The notes: generated by a model from the letters alone, not told the origin. Counted from the stretch's first letter, positions 52,901 through 60,576 are shown. The stretch is DNA of 64,000 nucleotides from Prevotella sp. UBA6994 (GCA_002449845.1 DJXW01000030.1:1-64000); one strand, 5' to 3'. Numbers and translations are program-made.

Positions 52901-54382
52901 ATGAAGCAGAGAACAATATGGACAATAGCCGTCATCATGGGACTTTCGTTCCTCGGATTGCTCTTACTGCAATTGCAATACATCCGTGCAATGGCAGAGA
53001 TGAAAAAGGAGCAGTTTGATGAGTCGGTAAACCGTGCGCTCTATCAGGCAAGCAGAAACCTGGAGTTGAATGAGACATTGCGCTATCTGGAGAAAGACAT
53101 CAATGAGAAAGAGCGTAAGGAGAACAAGCGAGAGTATTCGTCTTTTGAGTTGAAAACGATTGCTGCCAAACCCTCAAAGATACCCAAGGCAATGATATTG
53201 CGCACAGACAAGAACGCTATGTCGGAAGCCAGTAAGTCGATGCAAGAACTTGTGCGAAACCGTTTCGTTTATCAAAAGGCGTTGCTCAATGAAGTAGTTT
53301 ATTCCATCCTGTATTCGGCTTCGGATAAACCTTTGAAGGAAAGGATTAATTTCAAGTTGCTCGATAGAGACTTGAAGGAAGAACTGATGAACAATGGCAT
53401 CAAGATTCCTTATCACTTTAAGGTTTCAACGCAAGATGGGCGGGAAGTGTACCGTTGTCCAGACTATACGGAGGAAGGAGAAGAATATACCTATACGCAA
53501 TTGCTGTTTCGCAACGACCCGCAAATGAAGATGGGAGTGGTAAAAATCCATTTCCCAGACATCAATAGCTATGTCTATTCATCGGTGCGTTTCATGATTC
53601 CGTCAGTGATATTCACGGTAGTGTTGTTGATTACCTTCATCTTCACCATCTTCGTCATATTCCGTCAGAAGAAGTATTCGGAGATCAAGAACGATTTTAT
53701 CAACAATATGACCCATGAGTTGAAAACTCCAATAGCAAGTATCTCCTTGGCTTCGCAGATGCTGAACGATGATAGCGTGAACAAGAGTCCAGCCATGATG
53801 AAGCATTTGGGAACCGTAATTAACGACGAAACCAAGCGTCTGCGATTCCTCGTGGAAAAGGTATTGCAAATGTCTATGTTCGACCGCAAAAAGGCTGTGT
53901 TTAAGAAGAAGAAACTTGACCTTAACGAAATGGTGGAGAATGTGGCAAATTCGTTCACGTTGCGAGTGGAACACACGGGTGGAAAGATTTATACTGATAT
54001 TGGAGCCATCGAGTCGGCGATTTACGTAGATGACGTACATTTCCAGAATGTGATTAACAACTTGCTTGACAATGCCGTTAAATATCGCAAGCCCGACCAA
54101 CCGATAGACATTTACCTGACTACATGGAACGATAAGGATAATCTGTACCTGTCTGTCAAGGATACGGGAATTGGTATTAAGAAAGACAATCTGAAGAAGG
54201 TGTTTGATAAGTTCTACCGTGTCCATACAGGAAACGTTCACGACGTGAAAGGATTTGGATTAGGTCTTGCATACGTGAAAAATATCGTAGATCTGCATAA
54301 TGGTGAAATCAAGGTGGATAGTGAGTATGGCAAGGGTACTACGTTTACCATCAAGCTGCCCGTGTTGAAAGAAACATCTTAA
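52901..54382 (+). CDS. rprX: Sensor histidine kinase (RprX-like)
   Basis: 493 residues. Transmembrane segments at about 7-27 (IWTIAVIMGLSFLGLLLLQL) and 230-250 (MIPSVIFTVVLLITFIFTIF) enclose a periplasmic sensor region of about 200 residues. The kinase core has the phospho-acceptor His in NNMTHELKTPIASISLASQM, the N-box NNLLDNAVKY, G1 DTGIGIKK and G2 GFGLGLAYVKNI. The overall layout and N-terminus fit the RprX kinase of Bacteroidales. It is followed after 94 bases by a response-regulator gene. The signal is unknown. Confidence 0.88.
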   Translation: MKQRTIWTIAVIMGLSFLGLLLLQLQYIRAMAEMKKEQFDESVNRALYQASRNLELNETLRYLEKDINEKERKENKREYSSFELKTIAAKPSKIPKAMILRTDKNAMSEASKSMQELVRNRFVYQKALLNEVVYSILYSASDKPLKERINFKLLDRDLKEELMNNGIKIPYHFKVSTQDGREVYRCPDYTEEGEEYTYTQLLFRNDPQMKMGVVKIHFPDINSYVYSSVRFMIPSVIFTVVLLITFIFTIFVIFRQKKYSEIKNDFINNMTHELKTPIASISLASQMLNDDSVNKSPAMMKHLGTVINDETKRLRFLVEKVLQMSMFDRKKAVFKKKKLDLNEMVENVANSFTLRVEHTGGKIYTDIGAIESAIYVDDVHFQNVINNLLDNAVKYRKPDQPIDIYLTTWNDKDNLYLSVKDTGIGIKKDNLKKVFDKFYRVHTGNVHDVKGFGLGLAYVKNIVDLHNGEIKVDSEYGKGTTFTIKLPVLKETS

Positions 54383-54476
54383 TAGGAAAATAAAAATATA
54401 AACCCAGAGGCGTGGCGTGATAGTTGTGGAAAGAAAGCCAAAGACTACATTTACGTCTCTATAAAAACTAAAAGTT

Positions 54477-55175
54477 ATGGAAGATAAATTGAAGATTTTG
54501 TTGTGCGAAGACGATGAAAACCTCGGTATGCTTCTTCGCGAGTATTTGCAGGCAAAAGGTTACGTGACCGAACTTTGTCCTGATGGTGAGGCTGGCTATA
54601 AGGCTTTCTTGAAGACTAAATTTGATATCTGCGTGCTTGATGTGATGATGCCTAAGAAAGACGGTTACTCGTTGGCACAAGAGATTCGCCAAGCCAATGC
54701 AGAGATGCCTATCATCTTCCTTACTGCCAAAACACTGAAGGAAGATATCCTTGAAGGTTTCAAGCTGGGAGCCGATGATTATATTACCAAACCTTTCTCG
54801 ATGGAAGAACTGGTGATGCGCATTGAGGCTATCTTGCGCCGTGTACATGGCAAGAAAAACAAAGACTCTACGCTCTATCATATCGGTAGATTCACCTTTG
54901 ATACCCAAAAGCAATTGCTGACCATTGGCGACAAGCAAACAAAACTCACCACCAAGGAAAATGAGTTGTTGGCATTGCTCTGCTCTCATGCCAATGAGAT
55001 CTTGCAACGCGACTTTGCCTTGAAGACTATCTGGATTGATGACAATTACTTCAATGCTCGTTCGATGGATGTGTATATTACCAAGTTGCGTAAGCACTTG
55101 AAAGACGACGACCAGATTGAAATCATCAACATCCACGGTAAGGGTTATAAGTTGATTACGCCTGAGGAAGAGTAG
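54477..55175 (+). CDS. rprY: OmpR-family response regulator (RprY-like)
   Basis: 232 residues. The receiver domain has the acidic pocket LLCEDDENLG, phospho-acceptor Asp55 in ICVLDVMMPKKDGYS, the Thr in FLTAKTLKED and the Lys in DDYITKPFSMEEL. The C-terminal winged helix includes KLTTKENELLALLCSHANEI and the recognition-helix region ARSMDVYITKLRKHLKDD, ending HGKGYKLI. It acts as the DNA-binding partner of the adjacent kinase. No promoter of its own was seen in the 94-base gap. Confidence 0.9.
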   Translation: MEDKLKILLCEDDENLGMLLREYLQAKGYVTELCPDGEAGYKAFLKTKFDICVLDVMMPKKDGYSLAQEIRQANAEMPIIFLTAKTLKEDILEGFKLGADDYITKPFSMEELVMRIEAILRRVHGKKNKDSTLYHIGRFTFDTQKQLLTIGDKQTKLTTKENELLALLCSHANEILQRDFALKTIWIDDNYFNARSMDVYITKLRKHLKDDDQIEIINIHGKGYKLITPEEE

Positions 55176-55268
55176 GATAATTGTTGCGAATGACGTTGTA
55201 GAAGTTAAATAGAGTTAACAAAAGTGAGTTTGACTCTGTCTGGATTCAAGAATGTCGGTAATAATTCG

Positions 55269-55391
55269 TAATTTTGCACTCCAAATTGGCTCCTATGGGG
55301 CTTTTTGATTAATAATTGATGCCGTGGAGGCTGTTTTAAGTAATGGCACGAAGCCATTCGCCTTACGGATAAAACCGTTTAAATAAATAAA
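55269..55391 (+). promoter_or_regulatory. Promoter and structured leader of the rplU-rpmA operon
   Basis: TAATTTTG at 55269-55276 followed by CAC is a good -7 element. The leader of about 108 bases contains a perfect hairpin AATGGC-ACGAA-GCCATT (55342-55358). Ribosomal-protein leaders often bind their own product, so autoregulation by L21 is possible but unproven. Confidence 0.5.
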
Positions 55392-55709
55392 ATGTACGCA
55401 ATTGTAGAAATTAACGGTCAGCAGTTTAAGGCTGAAACAGGCATGAAGCTTTATGTAAATCACATGAAGGATGCTGAAGTAGGTAAGACTGTTGAGTTTG
55501 ACAAGGTTCTCCTCGTAGACAATGAGGGTGATGTCACAGTTGGTGCTCCTACTGTAGAAGGTGCAAAAGTAGTAGTAGAAGTAGTGAATCCGCTTGTAAA
55601 GGGCGAGAAGGTTATCGTCTTCAAGATGAAACGTCGCAAGGACTATCGCAAGAAGAATGGCCATCGTCAGCAGTTCACTGAAGTTAAAGTTAAATCAGTT
55701 ATCGCTTAA
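55392..55709 (+). CDS. rplU: 50S ribosomal protein L21
   Basis: 105 residues, the usual length. Begins MYAIVEINGQQFKAETGMKL, contains DKVLLVDNEGDVTVGAPTVE and ends with the basic KMKRRKDYRKKNGHRQQFTE stretch that contacts 23S rRNA. It is the first gene of the standard rplU-rpmA pair, 18 bases before L27. Confidence 0.98.
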   Translation: MYAIVEINGQQFKAETGMKLYVNHMKDAEVGKTVEFDKVLLVDNEGDVTVGAPTVEGAKVVVEVVNPLVKGEKVIVFKMKRRKDYRKKNGHRQQFTEVKVKSVIA

Positions 55710-55727
55710 AGTTTAGGAGGATTTCAA

Positions 55728-55985
55728 ATGGCTCATAAAAAAGGTGTTGGTAGTTCTAAGAACGGCCGCGAATCAGCTTCACAAAGATTAGGCGTTAAGA
55801 TTTGGGGTGGTCAGAAGTGCATTGCAGGTAACATCATCGTTCGCCAGCGCGGTACAAAGCACAATCCAGGTAAGAATGTAGGTATCGGAAAGGATGATAC
55901 ACTCTATGCTCTTACTGACGGAATTGTTGAGTTCCACAAGGGACGTCGCGACAAGAGCGTTGTAAGTGTTGTTCCTGAAGCATAA
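55728..55985 (+). CDS. rpmA: 50S ribosomal protein L27
   Basis: 85 residues starting MAHKKGVGSSKNGRESASQR; the short N-terminus reaches the peptidyl-transferase centre and lacks the cleavable extension found in Firmicutes. GQKCIAGNIIVRQRGTKHNP and the HKGRRDKS end are diagnostic. A GGAGG-type ribosome site (TTTAGGAGGATTTC) precedes it, unusually strong for this phylum. Followed by a strong terminator. Confidence 0.98.
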   Translation: MAHKKGVGSSKNGRESASQRLGVKIWGGQKCIAGNIIVRQRGTKHNPGKNVGIGKDDTLYALTDGIVEFHKGRRDKSVVSVVPEA

Positions 55986-56033
55986 GACGATTGAAAGGTT
56001 AACTGAGATAAAAGTTATCTACTGAATAAAAGT

Positions 56034-56072
56034 TTGGGTTATGTCTGTCATGGACGTAACCCAATTTTTTTT
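56034..56072. terminator. Terminator after rpmA, shared with the convergent small membrane gene
   Basis: TTGGGTTATGTC (56034-56045) pairs with GACGTAACCCAA (56053-56064) over 12 bp with one G-U pair, followed by eight T's. It lies between the convergent rpmA and the 59-codon gene. Confidence 0.85.
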
Positions 56073-56250
56073 AATAGTTGCTTTCATTCTTCATTTTCAT
56101 GACGTATGTAATGATGCCTACCGCAATTAATATTACTCCAGTAATTAATAATGTGTTAGAGTTGGTCCAACCTGCCAGGAAGCAGATGACCAACCATAAT
56201 AAACCAACAAAAACAAGTGGAAGACCTAAATATTTGAGTAATTTCTTCAT
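56071..56250 (-). CDS. Small two-helix membrane protein, 59 residues
   Basis: ATG at 56248-56250, TAA at 56071-56073. The product MKKLLKYLGLPLVFVGLLWL... has two hydrophobic segments (GLPLVFVGLLWLVICFLAG and TLLITGVILIAVGIITYV) joined by WTNSN, and ends with a basic KMKNESNY tail. I recognise it only as a type of small inner-membrane protein common in Bacteroidales; function unknown. The hydrophobic pattern and a bidirectional terminator at its end support a real gene. It lies on the strand opposite to the ribosomal protein operons. Confidence 0.72.
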   Translation of the reverse strand: MKKLLKYLGLPLVFVGLLWLVICFLAGWTNSNTLLITGVILIAVGIITYVMKMKNESNY

Positions 56251-56286
56251 AAATCATTGATTTTGTGGCAAAAATACAAAAAATAT

Positions 56287-56318
56287 TTTGGTCATTTGTA
56301 ATAATTGTAGTAATTTTG
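56287..56318 (+). promoter_or_regulatory. Promoter of the rpsF-rpsR-rplI operon
   Basis: TTTG at 56287-56290, 20 bases, then TAATTTTG at 56311-56318 and CAC: a good vegetative promoter. The 5' leader is about 48 bases. Confidence 0.75.
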
Positions 56319-56372
56319 CACCCGCAAATTGCAATTTAGTTAATTTATTTACTTAATTTATTTAAAAGTAGT

Positions 56373-56717
56373 ATGAATCAATACGAAACCGTTTTCATTT
56401 TAACTCCCGTTTTGTCTGATGATCAGATGAAGGAAGCGGTCGCAAAATTCAAGAAACTGCTCGTTGATAATGGTGCAGAGATTTTGAATGAAGAGGCCTG
56501 GGGATTGAAGAAATTGGCTTACCAAATCCAGAAGAAGACCTCTGGCTTCTACAACTTGATGGAGTTCAAGGCTGAGCCATCTCTTATCAAAACTCTCGAA
56601 ACAGCTTATCGCCGTGACGAGAAAGTAATTCGTTACATGATTGTTAAACTTGACAAGTATGCAGCTGCTTACGCTGAGAAGCGTCGTGCTAAACTTGCAA
56701 AAAAAGAGGAGGCTTAA
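56373..56717 (+). CDS. rpsF: 30S ribosomal protein S6
   Basis: 114 residues. MNQYETVFILTPVLSDDQMK and EEAWGLKKLAYQIQKKTSGF are typical, with YRRDEKVIRYMIVKLDKYAA toward the end and a Lys/Glu-rich tail. S6 pairs with S18 in the small subunit, and its gene comes three bases before rpsR. Confidence 0.97.
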   Translation: MNQYETVFILTPVLSDDQMKEAVAKFKKLLVDNGAEILNEEAWGLKKLAYQIQKKTSGFYNLMEFKAEPSLIKTLETAYRRDEKVIRYMIVKLDKYAAAYAEKRRAKLAKKEEA

Positions 56718-56720
56718 TCC

Positions 56721-56990
56721 ATGGCAACACAAGATTCTGAAATCCGTTATTTGACAGCTCCTTCTATCGACACCAAGAAGAAGAAGTATTGCCGTTTCAA
56801 GAAGAGTGGTATCAAGTACATTGACTATAAAGATCCCGAATTCTTGAAGAAATTCTTGAATGAGCAGGGTAAGATTCTTCCACGTCGTATCACTGGTACA
56901 TCTTTGAAGTATCAGCGTCGTGTAGCACAAGCCGTTAAGCGTGCTCGTCAGATTGCACTGCTTCCTTACGTAACAGACTTAATGAAATAA
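56721..56990 (+). CDS. rpsR: 30S ribosomal protein S18
   Basis: 89 residues. Contains KKKYCRFKKSGIKYIDYKDP, FLNEQGKILPRRITGTSLKY and QRRVAQAVKRARQIALLPYV, the whole family core. Starts three bases after rpsF stops. Confidence 0.98.
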   Translation: MATQDSEIRYLTAPSIDTKKKKYCRFKKSGIKYIDYKDPEFLKKFLNEQGKILPRRITGTSLKYQRRVAQAVKRARQIALLPYVTDLMK

Positions 56991-57010
56991 TTAATTGAGG
57001 AGGAAACAGA

Positions 57011-57559
57011 ATGGAAATCATATTGAAAGAAGATATTATAGGTCTTGGATACAAGAACGACATCGTTACAGTAAAGGAAGGATATGGACGTAACTACTTG
57101 ATTCCTCAGGGAAAAGGTGTTATCGCATCTGTATCTGCCAAGAAAGTTCTCGCTGAGAATTTGAAACAACAAGCTCACAAGATTGCTGCTCAGAAGGCTG
57201 CCGCTGAAGATAAGGCTAAGGCATTTGAGGGTATCAAACTCGAAATTCCTGCAAAGGTTTCTGTTACAGGTCAGCTGTACGGTTCTGTTGGTGCTGCTCA
57301 GGTAGTAGAGGCTCTTGCTCAGAAGGGTATTGAGGTTGATCGCAAGATTGTTACCATGCACGAGGCAAAGCGTGTTGGTGAGTATGAGGCTACCGTTCAC
57401 TTCCACAAAGAGGTTGAGGTAAAGGTTCCCGTTGTGGTTGTTGCTGAGAACGCTCCAGCACCAGCTCCAGTTGAAGAAGTAAAAGAAGAGGCTCCAGTTG
57501 AGGAAATTCCTGAATTAGAGGATATGGAACTCGACATAGAAGAAAACGCTGGAGCTTAA
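57011..57559 (+). CDS. rplI: 50S ribosomal protein L9 with acidic C-terminal extension
   Basis: 182 residues; L9 is usually near 148-150. The core is standard: MEIILKEDIIGLGYKNDIVT, EGYGRNYLIPQGKGVIASV, the long connecting helix and the C-terminal SVTGQLYGSVGAAQVVEALA. The extra roughly 35 residues are Ala/Pro then strongly acidic (PAPAPVEEVKEEAPVEEIPE ...). Such tails are seen in some Bacteroidales L9 proteins. A GGAGG site (TTGAGGAGGAAAC) precedes the start. Confidence 0.97.
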   Translation: MEIILKEDIIGLGYKNDIVTVKEGYGRNYLIPQGKGVIASVSAKKVLAENLKQQAHKIAAQKAAAEDKAKAFEGIKLEIPAKVSVTGQLYGSVGAAQVVEALAQKGIEVDRKIVTMHEAKRVGEYEATVHFHKEVEVKVPVVVVAENAPAPAPVEEVKEEAPVEEIPELEDMELDIEENAGA

Positions 57560-57602
57560 TCAATTGAAAATTTTCGCACTGTAAAACAGCGTTTCGATAG
57601 AG

Positions 57603-57637
57603 AATCCCAGTCGTCAAATATGATGGCTGGGATTTTT
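57603..57637 (+). terminator. Intrinsic terminator of the rpsF-rpsR-rplI operon
   Basis: AATCCCAGTC (57603-57612) pairs with GGCTGGGATT (57625-57634, one G-U) around a 12-base loop, followed by TTTTT. It comes 44 bases after the rplI stop. Confidence 0.85.
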
Positions 57638-57664
57638 GTGGAATCTGTCTTCCTTACTTTAAAA

Positions 57665-58013
57665 TTGTCATGTAAATTCTGAATTTACCCCCTAAAATAC
57701 GGGCATTTTTTCAAACGAGAAGATACTTGGTGGGAAAAATGCTCATTTTTCTGTGAATCTTTAAATAGCTCATAATCAATAGTTTATGGTTAATCATGGT
57801 TTTGTAACTGATTGGAAAACCATGATTTTTCCTCAAAAACGTCATTATTTTGGCTTTCATAACATATATAGTTAGCACTCGTAACATATATAGTTACGCT
57901 AATAACATGCTATTTTACGAAGAAAAACATGTTTTTTTGCCTACTTTAATCCTCTTTCCCACCTTTTCAATTCTATTTCACAAGAAAATCATAACTGGTT
58001 TTTGTCGGAATAA
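57665..58013 (+). repeat. Dispersed intergenic element, copy 3 (about 350 bp)
   Basis: TTGTCA, then ATTCTGAATTTACCCCCTAA and ATACGGGCATTTTTTCAAAC identical to copy 2, then a divergent middle with a perfect 12-bp hairpin AATCATGGTTTT (57792) / AAAACCATGATT (57816), three 15-mers TAACATATATAGTTA (57860), the same again (57882) and TAACATGCTATTTTA (57903), then AATTCTATTTCACAAGAAAA and TTTTTGTCGGAATAA. ATTCTGAATTTA recurs directly after the right end, so the ends resemble short direct repeats. It fills the gap between convergent rplI and the lipoprotein gene. Confidence 0.85.
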
Positions 58014-58049
58014 TTCTGAATTTATGATTGGTAATTTACGCCAGATACA

Positions 58050-58631
58050 TTATCCATTTCCACATTTCCAATAACTTCCTCCTTCTTTATAATCAACTAA
58101 TCCATTGATTATATATGATCCTTGATTGATAAAGCTTTGGCTTTCACTTTCAAAAGTCAAATCCATGATTTGGAGAGATAAGACAGTTATGTCGCCAATC
58201 TTTTTCTTGTCCACCAGTTTAATAGTTCCTTTTGTTGCATTATTATATAAAATTTCGGTATCGGCAGAAAATAAATAAAAATTAGGTCTTAATATGGCAG
58301 TAAATTGATCCAACTGAAATGTTTCTCCTGGTTGAAATGCATCGATGCAACCCTTTTTTTTAATATTAATAATAAGAAGAGATTGTCCTGATAAATATGG
58401 AGAGTTAAAGTTAATGACACATTTAAATACAGTATAATCATCTCCAATCCTTTCTGTTTCTACGGAATAAAATATAGCATTTGTCACAGAATAGCTTTCA
58501 GTACTATCACCATTTCTGATTTGCAACACGTTGGGGATATAAGATTCGTTTTCATCTTCATCATCAGAAGAGCATCCAACCATCGTCATTGCCATGAGTA
58601 ATGACATCAGATAAAATGTTAATTTTTTCAT
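58050..58631 (-). CDS. Lipoprotein of unknown function
   Basis: 193 residues. The signal MKKLTFYLMSLLMAMTMVGC gives a lipobox ending at Cys20, followed by an acidic SSDDEDENES linker typical of surface-exposed Bacteroidales lipoproteins. The rest is beta-rich (ITVLSLQIMDLTFESESQSF, YIINGLVDYKEG) with no family I recognise. It diverges from the ECF sigma operon, with a 12-bp inverted repeat between them. Confidence 0.7.
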   Translation of the reverse strand: MKKLTFYLMSLLMAMTMVGCSSDDEDENESYIPNVLQIRNGDSTESYSVTNAIFYSVETERIGDDYTVFKCVINFNSPYLSGQSLLIINIKKKGCIDAFQPGETFQLDQFTAILRPNFYLFSADTEILYNNATKGTIKLVDKKKIGDITVLSLQIMDLTFESESQSFINQGSYIINGLVDYKEGGSYWKCGNG

Positions 58632-58681
58632 TTTTTTCTTGTTTTAGGTTTCTTTCTGCAAATATAATACATGAAAAAGGT

Positions 58682-58740
58682 AAATCTTGTATGGAGAAAC
58701 GTTAAAGAATATGAAAAGAAAACAAATTCATACAAGATTT
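58682..58740. promoter_or_regulatory. Perfect 12-bp inverted repeat between the lipoprotein and ECF sigma genes
   Basis: AAATCTTGTATG at 58682-58693 and its exact reverse complement CATACAAGATTT at 58729-58740 lie 35 bases apart in a 148-base divergent region. The right arm ends three bases before the TAGTTTTG element of the sigma promoter, so it fits an operator for a dimer looping or blocking the promoter. Confidence 0.6.
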
Positions 58741-58743
58741 GCT

Positions 58744-58751
58744 TAGTTTTG
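58744..58751 (+). promoter_or_regulatory. Possible -7 promoter element of the ECF sigma operon
   Basis: TAGTTTTG matches TAnnTTTG, 28 bases before the sigma factor ATG. No TTTG at 19-21 bases upstream. Confidence 0.4.
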
Positions 58752-58779
58752 GATTATTAAAATAGAACAACGGAAAAAG

Positions 58780-59397
58780 ATGGTCGAAAAACTTGTAAAG
58801 CTCATACAACAAAAAGACCAACTGACTGAGCAACTTGGGCAACCAAAATCTTATTTGCAGAATGTCAAGTTGCAAAGGATGAAGACTGAAAAACAAAGGG
58901 CGATGAGTCAACTCTACCAGATGTATGTAGAGGAACTTTCATCGGTCTGCTATCGCTATGTGCCTTCAAGTGATGATGCTAAAGACGTATTGCAAAACAG
59001 TTTCGTGAAGATATTTACGTCATTGCCGACCTTTGAGTATCGTGACGAGTCATCGTTCCGAAATTGGATGATTAAGGTGGTGGTGAACGAGGCTCTCCAT
59101 TTACTGAGAGAACGCAAGAGACTGCGTTTCACAAATCTGAAAGAATCCCTTGTGAAATATGTGGAGGATGAGCAACCTCTTGTTGAGCACATCACTGCCG
59201 ACCAGTTGCATCAGTTAATCAGCCAATTGCCAGATGGCTATCGCACTGTAATCAACCTATATGTCTTTGAAGGTTATTCGCATCAGAAAATCGCAGAGAT
59301 GTTGAATATCACGGCATCGACTTCAGCGTCACAACTTTATTTTGCCAAACGGCTACTATCGAGAAAGATAAACGAATTCATCAATAAAAGACAATGA
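58780..59397 (+). CDS. ECF-type RNA polymerase sigma factor
   Basis: 205 residues from ATG 58780; an internal ATG at 58879 would remove 33 residues. Region 2: AMSQLYQMYVEELSSVCYRY, DDAKDVLQNSFVKIFTSLPT and FEYRDESSFRNWMIKVVVNE; region 4: LISQLPDGYRTVINLYVFEG and YSHQKIAEMLNITASTSASQ, where Ser-Ala-Ser replaces the more usual Thr-Ser-Lys spacing. The N-terminal 33 residues are unusually Gln-rich. The stop overlaps the next ATG (ATGA), so the downstream membrane protein is probably its anti-sigma partner. Confidence 0.88.
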   Translation: MVEKLVKLIQQKDQLTEQLGQPKSYLQNVKLQRMKTEKQRAMSQLYQMYVEELSSVCYRYVPSSDDAKDVLQNSFVKIFTSLPTFEYRDESSFRNWMIKVVVNEALHLLRERKRLRFTNLKESLVKYVEDEQPLVEHITADQLHQLISQLPDGYRTVINLYVFEGYSHQKIAEMLNITASTSASQLYFAKRLLSRKINEFINKRQ

Positions 59398-60551
59398 AAG
59401 AAGACTGGGCAGAAAATCTTAAACAGAAGCTTGAGGGAAATCGAAAGACACCTCCCGCAGGTCTTTGGGAGGGCATCATTAAAGAATTGGGGATGACTAC
59501 AGAGCATGAAAGCAAGTTGGTTGTCTTCAGAAGATGGTCTTGGATTGCGGCTGCTGCAATCTTGGCTATTGTAGGCTTCTTTGTCTTCCAAGAGTTGAGT
59601 GACGGACGTTCTTCACAAGTGGAACTCACGTCGTTAGAACCAAATACTTCTCAGGTAGAAGAAAAGCATTTTCTGAACCATGTGGTTCAGCAGACATCAT
59701 CACCACTCATAGCCGTTGCTCAGATTAAAAAAGTCAATCATGTGACCAAACTTGTTGAGAAAGAGCCAATCAAGCAAGAGTCGGAGCCAATACATACAGA
59801 GACCGAGATGCAGAAGGATGAGGATGATACACAAGACGTACACTTTGAAGATGAACAGTCAACATTACGCGACTATCAACATTCTGAGAAAAAGATTTTC
59901 CAAAGCCAACCTGATGATTGGAAGACAAAACAATCCTATCCTTCATCATCAAAAAAATGGTCTATAGGGGTACTTGCTTCGGGTGGTATTCTTGCTTCAG
60001 AGAACTTGCAGCGCACAATCCTACACTATAATAATACATCATGGCCAATCGAGGAAGCATTTTCTTATTCAGGACTCAATGAAGGCTACACCATGACAGA
60101 ATTTGTATCTGAACATCATCTGCCTTTACGCTTCGGAGTGGGTCTAAACTATCAACTGTCGCCCCGTCTCAACCTACAGAGCGGCATTAAATACACCTAT
60201 CTCTATTCAAAGTTCCAGATTCCGCTTTATCCAAATGACAACTATGACCAAAAACTACACTATCTTGGCATTCCTCTTGGCTTGAGTTGGCAACTATGGA
60301 CAAACAATCGTTTCTCGTTCTATGTCGCTGGTGATGTGATGCTGGAAAAATGTTTGAACGAAAAGCCTTGGCAATGCTCTGTAGATGGAGCTGTTGGAGT
60401 GGAATATACCGTTACACCTCAGTTTGGTTTCTATTTAGAACCTTCTCTTGGTTATTATTTCAATGACGGTAGCTCATTAGAACACTATTATAAGGAGCAT
60501 CCGTGGTCTCCCTCTATAGAGTTGGGCTTGCGGTTACACATTCACAAATAG
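59394..60551 (+). CDS. Membrane-anchored anti-sigma-like protein fused to an outer-membrane beta-barrel domain
   Basis: 385 residues. Residues 1-45 are charged and cytoplasmic in style (WAENLKQKLEGNRKTPPAGL), as in anti-sigma domains; a single helix (WSWIAAAAILAIVGFFVFQE) follows at about 48-67; then a long Glu/Gln/Ser-rich periplasmic linker; then from about residue 185 a PorT-like or OMP_b-brl domain: WSIGVLASGGILASENLQRT, LPLRFGVGLNYQLSPRLNLQ, and end SIELGLRLHIHK. The linker could span the periplasm and link the outer membrane state to the sigma factor encoded just before it. The overlap with the sigma gene is four bases. Confidence 0.8.
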   Translation: MKEDWAENLKQKLEGNRKTPPAGLWEGIIKELGMTTEHESKLVVFRRWSWIAAAAILAIVGFFVFQELSDGRSSQVELTSLEPNTSQVEEKHFLNHVVQQTSSPLIAVAQIKKVNHVTKLVEKEPIKQESEPIHTETEMQKDEDDTQDVHFEDEQSTLRDYQHSEKKIFQSQPDDWKTKQSYPSSSKKWSIGVLASGGILASENLQRTILHYNNTSWPIEEAFSYSGLNEGYTMTEFVSEHHLPLRFGVGLNYQLSPRLNLQSGIKYTYLYSKFQIPLYPNDNYDQKLHYLGIPLGLSWQLWTNNRFSFYVAGDVMLEKCLNEKPWQCSVDGAVGVEYTVTPQFGFYLEPSLGYYFNDGSSLEHYYKEHPWSPSIELGLRLHIHK

Positions 60552-60576
60552 TCAGAACGAACCAACATTCGTTTCA

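Noticed and set aside
55280..55310. A terminator-like string GGCTCCTATGGGGCTTTTTG before rplU
   Set aside because: The G/C blocks are not complementary, so no stable stem forms; it also lies downstream of the rplU promoter.
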